From Hyphomicrobiales bacterium (lineage in GTDB: Bacteria > Pseudomonadota > Alphaproteobacteria > Rhizobiales > Xanthobacteraceae), in contig JACQDO010000403.1 in assembly GCA_016201085.1 (NCBI GenBank), positions 1 through 6,203 of the forward strand: a stretch of DNA of 6,203 nucleotides, read 5' to 3'. The notes below the pieces were generated by a model. It was given only the letters and a program-made list of their open reading frames with translations. It ran no database searches and was not told the DNA's origin. The translations under genes and the position numbers were made by a program. How positions within the stretch are numbered: position 1 is the first letter of the stretch; each line of letters starts with the position of its first letter. Below, one piece after another: positions 1-6,203 of the stretch.

Positions 1-170
1 GCCGCGAGAATATCATCCCGCGTTAGTCGCGGGTGGTCGGCGAGGATCGCGTCGAACGTTATGCCCGCACCTAACTTTCGCAAAATTATCTCGACCGGCA
101 CACGCGTACCGCGGATTACCGGCTTGCCACCCATGATGTCCGGGTTTGTCTCGATCCGTTCGTGAGTCAT
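1..170 (-). CDS. DUF433 domain protein, 5' part (antitoxin-like), runs off the left edge
   Basis: Reading leftward from the ATG at 170-168, 56 complete codons fit before the window ends, so the C-terminal end is missing. The visible protein contains the DUF433 signature: the block IMGGKPVIRGTRVPVE at about residues 12-27, then a helix (ILRKLGAG) and a segment like ILADHPRLTRDDILA at about residues 42-56. DUF433 proteins are usually 70-110 residues with a helix-turn-helix-like fold. Many are the antitoxin half (VapB45-like) of toxin-antitoxin pairs whose partner is a PIN-like DUF5615 protein encoded just downstream; that position lies outside the window, so the pairing is inference. The start is supported by GAGG five bases upstream (176-179 on the plus strand) and by family N-termini beginning close to this point. 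The gene shares its strand with gltA but is cut off from it by the terminator at 251-278 and probably has its own promoter. It is sure as a DUF433 family member; its function is not shown. Confidence 0.85.
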   Translation of the reverse strand, partial: MTHERIETNPDIMGGKPVIRGTRVPVEIILRKLGAGITFDAILADHPRLTRDDILA

Positions 171-172
171 TG

Positions 173-188
173 GTGCCTCGGTGCCTCG
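173..188 (-). repeat. 8-bp tandem duplication over the DUF433 ribosome binding site
   Basis: The unit gtgcctcg occurs twice back to back at 173-180 and 181-188 (plus strand). On the coding strand each copy carries GAGG. The copy nearer the gene lies 5 bases from the ATG and is the likely Shine-Dalgarno sequence; the other is 13 bases away and probably too far to drive initiation. Tandem repeats of this size can change in copy number by slippage. Confidence 0.6.
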
Positions 189-204
189 CGAAATCAGCTA
201 AACA

Positions 205-233
205 AAAATAGCATAGATTGCCCCGGTTGCGAA
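205..233 (-). promoter_or_regulatory. Possible sigma70 promoter of the DUF433 gene
   Basis: On the minus strand a TTCGCA box (228-233) and a TATTTT box (205-210) are separated by 17 bp. They lie in a clearly AT-richer patch (about 191-220) that stands out in this GC-rich window. Transcription would begin near base 198, giving a leader of about 28 nt before the DUF433 ATG. The -35 match is weak; the assignment rests on spacing, local base composition and position between the gltA terminator and the gene. Confidence 0.4.
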
Positions 234-250
234 GGATCGCCGCGAATATG

Positions 251-278
251 AAAAGGGCGGCTGAACAGCCGCCCTTTT
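251..278 (-). terminator. Rho-independent terminator of gltA (structurally bidirectional)
   Basis: A perfect inverted repeat has 13-bp arms at 251-263 and 266-278 and a 2-base loop (aa). The core is GGGCGGCTG/CAGCCGCCC, flanked by AAAA on one side and TTTT on the other, so either strand yields a GC-rich stem followed by a short U run. It begins 20 bases beyond the gltA stop codon (301-299) and so fits gltA termination. No plus-strand gene enters from the left inside the window, so use in the other direction is only structural potential. Confidence 0.9.
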
Positions 279-298
279 GCATCGAATTGCCGGAGAGA

Positions 299-1603
299 CT
301 ATTTCCGCCGCGAAATCGGCGTGTAGTCGCGCTTCGCCGCGCCGGTATAGAGCTGGCGCGGGCGGCCGATCTTCTGCTTCGGATCCTCGATCATTTCCTT
401 CCACTGCGCGATCCAGCCCACTGTGCGCGCCACGGCGAACAGTACGGTGAACATTGTGGTGGGGAAGCCCATCGCCTTCAGCGTGATGCCCGAATAGTAG
501 TCGATGTTCGGGTAGAGCTTCTTCTCGAGGAAGTATTCGTCGTGCAGCGCGATGCGCTCGAGCTCCATGGCGACGTCGAGCAGCGGATCGTCCTTGATGC
601 CGAGCTCGGTCAGCACCTCGTGGCAGGTCTTCTGCATGATCTTGGCGCGCGGATCGTAGTTCTTGTAGACGCGGTGGCCGAAGCCCATCAGGCGGAAGCT
701 GTCGTTCTTGTCCTTCGAGCGCTTGATGAATTCCGGGATGCGGTCGACGGTGCCGATCTCGCGCAGCATGTTGAGCGCGGCTTCGTTGGCGCCGCCATGC
801 GCCGGGCCCCACAGGCAGGCGCAGCCGGCGGCGATGCAGGCGAACGGGTTGGCGCCCGAGGAGCCGGCCAGACGCACGGTCGAGGTCGAGGCATTCTGCT
901 CGTGGTCGGCGTGCAGGATGAAGATGCGGTCCATGGCGCGCGCCAGCACCGGATTGGGCTTGTAGTCTTCGGTCGGCACCGCGTAGCACATGCGCAGGAA
1001 GTTCGAGGCGTAATCGAGATCGTTCTTCGGATAGATGAACGGCTGGCCGATCGAATATTTGTAAGCCATGGCGGCCAGCGTCGGCACCTTCGCGATCATG
1101 CGGATCGAGGCGATCATGCGCTGATGTGGGTCCGAGATGTCGGTGGAGTCGTGATAGAACGCCGACAGCGCGCCGATGCAGCCGGTCATCACCGCCATGG
1201 GATGCGCGTCGCGGCGGAAGCCCTGGAAGAAGCGGGCCATCTGTTCGTGCACCATGGTGTGGCGCGTGACGCGGTAGTCGAAGTCGGCTTTTTGCGAAGG
1301 CGTCGGCAATTCGCCGTACAGCAGCAGGTAGCAGGTCTCCAGGAAGTCGCCGTGCTCGGCTAGCTGATCGATCGGATAGCCGCGATAAAGCAGGATGCCC
1401 TCGTCGCCATCGATATAGGTGATCTTGGATTCACAGCTCGCCGTCGAGGTGAAGCCAGGATCGTAGGTGAACATGCCGCTGTCGCCGTACAGCTTGGAGA
1501 TGTCGAGCACGTCCGGCCCGATCGTGCCGCTATAAATCGGGTAATCCCAGTTCTTATTGCCGACTGTGACGGCTCCGGATTTCTTGTCGGTCTTGGCGTC
1601 CAT
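299..1603 (-). CDS. gltA: Citrate synthase (type II, hexameric class)
   Basis: This cytoplasmic enzyme condenses oxaloacetate with acetyl-CoA to give citrate and CoA, the entry step of the TCA cycle. The 434-residue protein matches the size of Gram-negative GltA (E. coli, 427). Visible landmarks are the N-terminal domain block with [20 protein letters not shown] (43-62) and [15 protein letters not shown] (64-78), [10 protein letters not shown] (231-240), GPAHGGANE with His269, GFGHRVY with His310, YDPRA with Arg319, the catalytic Asp368 in YPNIDYYSG, Arg393 and the RPR motif at 414-416. His269, His310 and Asp368 correspond to the E. coli triad His264/His305/Asp362. E. coli Cys206, linked to NADH control, appears to align with Thr211 here, by eye. 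The ATG at 1603-1601 has GAGGG seven bases upstream (1611-1615). The gene lies 202 bp downstream of gltX on the same strand, with a terminator directly after it, so it is probably transcribed mainly on its own. All active-site residues I can place are intact. Confidence 0.98.
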   Translation of the reverse strand: MDAKTDKKSGAVTVGNKNWDYPIYSGTIGPDVLDISKLYGDSGMFTYDPGFTSTASCESKITYIDGDEGILLYRGYPIDQLAEHGDFLETCYLLLYGELPTPSQKADFDYRVTRHTMVHEQMARFFQGFRRDAHPMAVMTGCIGALSAFYHDSTDISDPHQRMIASIRMIAKVPTLAAMAYKYSIGQPFIYPKNDLDYASNFLRMCYAVPTEDYKPNPVLARAMDRIFILHADHEQNASTSTVRLAGSSGANPFACIAAGCACLWGPAHGGANEAALNMLREIGTVDRIPEFIKRSKDKNDSFRLMGFGHRVYKNYDPRAKIMQKTCHEVLTELGIKDDPLLDVAMELERIALHDEYFLEKKLYPNIDYYSGITLKAMGFPTTMFTVLFAVARTVGWIAQWKEMIEDPKQKIGRPRQLYTGAAKRDYTPISRRK

Positions 1604-1700
1604 GATCGAGCCCTCGAATTCGTGGCGAGCGGTGCGCTTGAATATCGTGCGGCCGTCAAGGCGGGACGCCGGTCAGGCGTGCGTATTGCCGGCCGCAATT

Positions 1701-1729
1701 TGGGTAGCCCATCCAAGTGTGCGCTGCAA
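1701..1729 (-). promoter_or_regulatory. Weak candidate sigma70 promoter of gltA
   Basis: On the minus strand CTTGCAG (TTGCAG at 1724-1729) is followed after 17 bp by TACCCA (1701-1706). The -35 half resembles the CTTG start common in alphaproteobacterial promoters, but the -10 half is poor. A leader of roughly 90 nt before gltA would result. A second TTGAC-like stretch nearer the gene, around 1654-1661, has no matching -10. The 202-bp gap almost surely holds a gltA promoter; this exact placement is a guess. Confidence 0.25.
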
Positions 1730-1778
1730 GATAGCGCCCACAGCGATCCTGCGTGTCATATCGGCATGGCGCCTGTCT

Positions 1779-1792
1779 TTGATCTGGAACAA
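1779..1792 (-). promoter_or_regulatory. FNR/FixK-like palindrome upstream of gltA
   Basis: The plus strand reads TTGATC-TG-GAACAA, and the minus strand (gltA direction) TTGTTC-CA-GATCAA. This matches the FNR/FixK/AadR type of site (TTGATC-N2-GATCAA) at 11 of 12 positions. It lies 13 bp past the gltX stop codon and about 176 bp before the gltA start. A TATGAC box (1760-1755, minus) sits 18 bp downstream with no -35 box, as expected if an activator replaces it, but the site centre would then be near -37.5 rather than the usual -41.5. The motif is seen; binding and regulation are inference. Confidence 0.35.
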
Positions 1793-1805
1793 AAATCGAG
1801 GGCGT

Positions 1806-3230
1806 TCAGGCTGCGGCCTGGTCGCGCAGGCGGGCTAGACTTTCGTCGCGGCCGAGCACATCGAGCACGTCGAAAATCGGCGGCGAAGTGGTGCGGCCGG
1901 TGAGCGCCGCCCGCAGCGGCTGGGCCACGGCGCCCAATTTCAGGCCGGCGCGCTCGGCAAAGGGCCGCACCACCGCCTCGATGGCCCCGGCGCTCCAGTC
2001 GGTCACGGCGGCAAGTTCCGGCAGCAGGGTGGCGATCACCGCCTTTGCCTCCTGAGTGAGCACGACCTTGGCCGCCTCGTTGATCTCGAGCGGGCGGCTC
2101 GCCCACAGGAAGCGCGAGGCCTCGAACAGCTCGATCAGGGTCTTGGCCCGCTCTTTTAAGGCCGGCATGGCGGTCAGCAGCTTGCCGCGCAGCACCGGCG
2201 TCATCCGGCTGGCGAGGTCCTGGCCGCCGGCAATATGCGGCAGCAGCTGTTCCAGGGTGGCGATCAGCTCGGCGTCGTCGGTGGACCGGATGTAATGGCC
2301 GTTGAGGCTTTCCAGCTTGGCGAAGTCGAAACGCGCCGGCGAGCGGCCGATGGCGGGCAGGTCGAAGGCCGCCACCATCTCCTCGGTGGTGAAGATTTCC
2401 TGGTCGCCATGCGCCCAGCCGAGGCGGACCAGATAATTGCGCATGGCCGCCGGCAGGTAGCCCATGGCGCGGTAGGCATCGACGCCCAGCGCGCCATGGC
2501 GCTTGGACAGTTTGGAGCCGTCCGGCCCATGGATGAGAGGGATATGCGCCATGATCGGCACATTCCAGCCGAGCGCGTCGTAAATGTGCTTCTGGCGGGC
2601 GCCGTTGGTGAGGTGGTCGTCGCCGCGGATGATGTGGGTGACGCCCATGTCGTGGTCGTCCACCACCACCGCCAGCATGTAGGTCGGGTTGCCGTCCGAG
2701 CGCAGCAGCACCAGGTCGTCGAGGTCGGAGTTCTGCCAGACCACGCGGCCCTGCACCTGGTCCTCGATCGCGGTCTCGCCGGTCTGCGGCGCCTTGAGGC
2801 GGATCACCGGCTTGACCCCGGGCGGCGCCTCGGACGGGTCGCGGTCGCGCCAGCGTCCGTCATAGAGCTTGGAGCGGCCCTCGCGCCGCGCCGCCTCGCG
2901 CATGGCGGTGAGCTCCTCCGGCGAGGCATAGCAGCGATAGGCCTTGCCCTCGGCCAGCAGCTGCTCGGCGATCTGGCGGTGGCGGGCCGCGCGCTGGAAC
3001 TGGAATACGATCTCGCCGTCCCAGGAAAGCCCCAGCCATGACAGCCCGTCGATGATGGCGGCGATGGCGGCGGCGGTGGAGCGCTCGCGGTCGGTATCCT
3101 CGATGCGCAGCAGCATCTTGCCGCCGCGGGCGCGCGCATACAGCCAGTTGAACAGCGCGGTGCGCCCGCCGCCGATATGGAGGAATCCGGTGGGGGACGG
3201 CGCAAAACGGGTGACGACAGGCTCGTTCAT
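1806..3230 (-). CDS. gltX: Glutamyl-tRNA synthetase (GluRS), zinc site lost
   Basis: This cytoplasmic class I aminoacyl-tRNA synthetase activates glutamate with ATP and loads it on tRNA-Glu. The 474 residues fit bacterial GluRS (about 470-490). The Rossmann catalytic domain starts with [19 protein letters not shown] (6-24), carrying the HIGH-type motif HIGG at 18-21; [11 protein letters not shown] is at 40-50 and the KMSKS-type loop [10 protein letters not shown] at 238-247. A helical anticodon-binding region follows from about 320 to the end. The zinc-binding cysteines of E. coli GluRS (Cys98, Cys100, Cys125, His127) align with Cys100, Ala102, Trp127 and Asp129, so only one ligand remains, and Cys100 is the only cysteine I see in the protein. 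The ATG at 3230-3228 fits the family N-terminus, although the upstream ggccggcg is a poor ribosome binding site. The gene diverges from glnS across 113 bp. With GlnRS present it is expected to be tRNA-Glu-specific; the sequence alone does not settle that. Confidence 0.97.
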   Translation of the reverse strand: MNEPVVTRFAPSPTGFLHIGGGRTALFNWLYARARGGKMLLRIEDTDRERSTAAAIAAIIDGLSWLGLSWDGEIVFQFQRAARHRQIAEQLLAEGKAYRCYASPEELTAMREAARREGRSKLYDGRWRDRDPSEAPPGVKPVIRLKAPQTGETAIEDQVQGRVVWQNSDLDDLVLLRSDGNPTYMLAVVVDDHDMGVTHIIRGDDHLTNGARQKHIYDALGWNVPIMAHIPLIHGPDGSKLSKRHGALGVDAYRAMGYLPAAMRNYLVRLGWAHGDQEIFTTEEMVAAFDLPAIGRSPARFDFAKLESLNGHYIRSTDDAELIATLEQLLPHIAGGQDLASRMTPVLRGKLLTAMPALKERAKTLIELFEASRFLWASRPLEINEAAKVVLTQEAKAVIATLLPELAAVTDWSAGAIEAVVRPFAERAGLKLGAVAQPLRAALTGRTTSPPIFDVLDVLGRDESLARLRDQAAA

Positions 3231-3343
3231 CGCCGGCCGTGTACCACAGTTGCAGGGAAAGGTGTCAGCGCAATTGACATTGAGCCGAGCGGCACGTCAT
3301 GGGATAGGCCGCATCACTGGTTTGGACGTGTAGCTGAGGAAAC
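3231..3343. promoter_or_regulatory. Divergent promoter region between gltX and glnS
   Basis: This 113-bp gap must serve both genes. On the plus strand a perfect TTGACA (3274-3279) points toward glnS, but no good -10 box lies at 16-18 bp, so the start of transcription is unclear. For gltX the minus strand offers CTGACA (3268-3263) and GGTACA (3245-3240) at 17-bp spacing; that would place the transcript start almost at the gltX ATG. The two -35-like boxes lie about 5 bp apart, so the promoters would share one face of DNA and could compete. For glnS, GAGG at 3336-3339 lies 4 bases before the ATG at 3344. I see no clear operator palindrome or T-box-like leader in this space. Confidence 0.35.
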
Positions 3344-5056
<1,713 letters not shown>

Positions 5057-5057
5057 C

Positions 5058-5191
5058 GTGCCCCGGACGCGGCGCAGCACGTAGCGTTAGCGGAGTGGTG
5101 CACCGCAGATCCGGGGCCGTTCCAGATACCGAACGCGTAAAGGTCCCGGGTCTGCGGTGCAACACTTCGTGTTGCGCCGCGCTTGGGACAC
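5058..5191. repeat. 134-bp imperfect intergenic palindrome (REP/BIME-like)
   Basis: The element begins one base after the glnS stop codon. Outer arms at 5058-5080 and 5169-5191 pair at 18 of 23 positions, plus 3 G-U pairs. Inner arms at 5097-5118 and 5142-5163 pair at 19 of 22, plus 2 G-U pairs. The apex is 5119-5141, and a 16-nt side bulge (5081-5096) faces only 5 nt on the other side. A perfect 7-bp hairpin with a ttc loop (5159-5175) is an alternative fold of the right half. Both ends show a CCCCGGACGCGG-like or GCTTGGGACACG-like edge. I recall very similar intergenic palindromes in many copies in Bradyrhizobium and relatives, but I cannot verify copy number. It may stabilise or end the glnS transcript. 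No U run follows, so it is not a standard intrinsic terminator. Confidence 0.75.
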
Positions 5192-5199
5192 GCAAAACG

Positions 5200-5228
5200 T
5201 TCACAACCCGTTCTCCTAGAAATACAAC
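5200..5228 (+). promoter_or_regulatory. Likely sigma70 promoter of comEC
   Basis: TTCACA (5200-5205) and TACAAC (5223-5228) are separated by exactly 17 bp; they match the consensus at 5 of 6 and 4 of 6 positions. The stretch 5191-5230 is AT-richer than its surroundings and lies between the palindrome and comEC. Transcription would begin near 5235, giving a leader of roughly 27 nt that consists mostly of the start-codon hairpin. This is the best promoter match in the window, though untested. Confidence 0.5.
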
Positions 5229-5243
5229 TTCCGCGTGACGTAG

Positions 5244-5264
5244 CATGGCGTGGGGGACGCCATG
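5244..5264 (+). promoter_or_regulatory. Hairpin over the comEC ribosome binding site and start codon
   Basis: CATGGCGT (5244-5251) and ACGCCATG (5257-5264) are perfect 8-bp complements around a GGGGG loop (5252-5256). The loop and the first stem base supply the Shine-Dalgarno-like GGGGGA (5252-5257), and the last three bases of the stem are the comEC ATG. In RNA the start codon would be paired. This hints at weak or regulated translation. The left arm also holds an out-of-frame ATG (5245-5247). Confidence 0.5.
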
Positions 5265-6203
5265 GCTGCGGGCGACCGAGCGCGAGCACCGGCAAAGGCC
5301 TTGGCCGCGGCCATCGCGGCGGCACGGCGGCGCGCCGGGCTCGCACTGCCGGACCCGATGGCCGCGGCGGCAGAAGGACTACGGCGCCGGCTGTCGGAAT
5401 GGGCACTGGCCGAGGTCGCGCCCGGCCGGCTGGTGCCCTGGCTGCCGGTCGCCTTCGGCTTCGGCATTGTCGGCTATTTCACCGCCGACCGAGAACCCGT
5501 CTGGTGGGCGACCGCTGGCCTGGCGCTGGCCGGCATCGCGGTCGCCTTCGTGGCACGCCGGCGCGCAGTTGGATTTCCGCTGGCGCTTGCCTTCGCCGCC
5601 ATGGCCTTGGGCTTTGCCACCGCGACTTTGAAGACCGCGCGCATCGCGCATCCGGTACTACAGACGACAGTGTCGAGCGCAATCGTTTCCGGCTTTGTCG
5701 AAATCCGCGAGGAGCGCGCGCGCAGCGACCGCGTCGTCATCCATGTGCATCGTTTCGAGACCGCGCGTCGCGTCGCGGAAAAACCCGACCGCATCCGCGT
5801 AGCGGTGCGCAAGGGCACGGCGCCGGCGGTGGGCAGCTTCGTCGAACTGAAGGCGCATCTGTCGCCGCCGCTGCCGCCCTTGCGGCCCGGCGGCTACGAC
5901 TTCGCGCGCGACATGTATTTCCAGCGCATCGGCGCGTCCGGCTATGCGCTCGGCGCGATCAAGACCGTGGCGCCGCCGGTCGCGCCCGGGCTGTGGCTGC
6001 GTTACGCCTCGTTCATCGATGGCTTGCGCGAGGCCATCGACAAGCGCATCCGCGCCGTGGTGGCGGGCGACCGGGGCTCGATCGCCTCGGCGCTGATCAC
6101 GGGAAAGCGCGACGCGATTTCGCCGCCGGTCAACGATGCGATGTACATCTCCAGCCTCGCGCATGTGCTGTCGATTTCCGGCTATCACATGGCGGTGGTG
6201 GCC
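5262..6203 (+). CDS. comEC: ComEC/Rec2 family DNA-uptake channel protein, N-terminal 314 residues
   Basis: ComEC is the inner-membrane channel that carries single-stranded DNA into the cytoplasm during transformation; many alphaproteobacteria keep it without proven competence. The reading frame stays open for 314 codons to the right edge; full proteins are usually about 700-800 residues, so more than half is missing. After a basic, alanine-rich N-terminus come three hydrophobic segments (about 56-74, 79-98 and 103-122), then a soluble DUF4131/OB-like region (about 135-235) with the family stretch PPLPPLRPGGYDFARDMYF (202-220). The start of the Competence domain follows, with ALITGKRDAISPPVNDAMY (277-295) and SLAHVLSISGYHMAVVA (298-314), the hallmark of the family. 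I chose the ATG at 5262 because GGGGGA lies just upstream; an in-frame GTG at 5250 is possible but lacks such a site, and a TAG at 5241 blocks anything earlier. Translation may be damped by the hairpin at 5244-5264. It points away from gltX, with glnS between them. Confidence 0.93.
   Translation, partial: MAAGDRARAPAKALAAAIAAARRRAGLALPDPMAAAAEGLRRRLSEWALAEVAPGRLVPWLPVAFGFGIVGYFTADREPVWWATAGLALAGIAVAFVARRRAVGFPLALAFAAMALGFATATLKTARIAHPVLQTTVSSAIVSGFVEIREERARSDRVVIHVHRFETARRVAEKPDRIRVAVRKGTAPAVGSFVELKAHLSPPLPPLRPGGYDFARDMYFQRIGASGYALGAIKTVAPPVAPGLWLRYASFIDGLREAIDKRIRAVVAGDRGSIASALITGKRDAISPPVNDAMYISSLAHVLSISGYHMAVVA

Noticed and set aside
13..282. An 89-codon minus-strand open frame overlapping the DUF433 gene and the terminator
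   Set aside because: It is in a different frame from DUF433, reads through the gltA terminator, and has no recognisable motif.
218..1363. A 381-codon open frame on the plus strand opposite gltA
   Set aside because: It is a mirror frame of a strongly conserved gene with high third-position GC. Its translation is rich in Arg, Ala, Val and His with no recognisable domain.
1604..1805. A riboswitch or structured RNA in the gltA leader
   Set aside because: I found no strong extended stem or known riboswitch core; only the FNR/FixK-like palindrome and weak promoter boxes stand out.
1622..1903. Short plus-strand open frames across the gltX-gltA gap
   Set aside because: They overlap the end of gltX or the start of gltA antisense, have no good ribosome binding site and show no motif.
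2235..3041. A 268-codon plus-strand open frame opposite gltX
   Set aside because: Antisense shadow of gltX; its Val/His/Arg-rich repetitive composition follows from codon usage on the other strand.
5245..5631. A 128-codon plus-strand frame starting at the first ATG before comEC
   Set aside because: It lies out of frame with ComEC, and its translation is Arg/Trp/Pro-rich with no domain. It matters only as a possible competing start.
5658..6188. A 176-codon minus-strand open frame opposite comEC
   Set aside because: The plus strand encodes clear ComEC motifs over the same bases; the minus frame shows none.

Overview
The window is GC-rich chromosomal DNA, strong in G/C at third codon positions. 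It most likely comes from an alphaproteobacterium of the order Hyphomicrobiales (Rhizobiales), near the Bradyrhizobium, Pseudolabrys and Rhodoplanes lineages. I base this on the wording of the citrate synthase, GluRS and ComEC proteins, on my memory that gltA, gltX and comEC are neighbours in rhizobia and Brucella, and on a long GC-rich intergenic palindrome of a style I remember from Bradyrhizobium relatives. No identity search was possible.

Layout from left to right. (1) 1-170, minus: the 5' part of a DUF433 gene, an antitoxin-like small protein, which leaves the window at base 1. It has its own AT-rich promoter region and an 8-bp tandem duplication over its ribosome binding site. (2) 251-278: a perfect inverted-repeat terminator that closes gltA and separates it from the DUF433 gene. 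(3) 299-1603, minus: gltA, citrate synthase. (4) 1604-1805: a 202-bp leader/promoter region with an FNR/FixK-like palindrome. (5) 1806-3230, minus: gltX, a glutamyl-tRNA synthetase that has lost its zinc site. (6) 3231-3343: a divergent promoter region. (7) 3344-5056, plus: glnS, a full-length glutaminyl-tRNA synthetase. (8) 5057-5261: a 134-bp imperfect palindrome, then a good promoter and a start-codon hairpin for the next gene. (9) 5262-6203, plus: the first 314 codons of comEC, which runs off the right edge. No stretch longer than 300 bases lacks a gene.

How the genes relate: gltX and glnS, read from a shared 113-bp gap, together charge tRNA-Glu and tRNA-Gln directly. This is unusual because most alphaproteobacteria are thought to make Gln-tRNA through a non-discriminating GluRS plus the GatCAB amidotransferase. 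gltA feeds the TCA cycle and hence 2-oxoglutarate and glutamate, but its own leader suggests separate control. comEC is a DNA-uptake channel gene unrelated in function.

I see no undescribed multi-gene system here; the genes are housekeeping types. The points that merit a second look are the glnS gene lying between gltX and comEC, the long palindrome, the hairpin over the comEC start, and the FNR/FixK-like site upstream of gltA.
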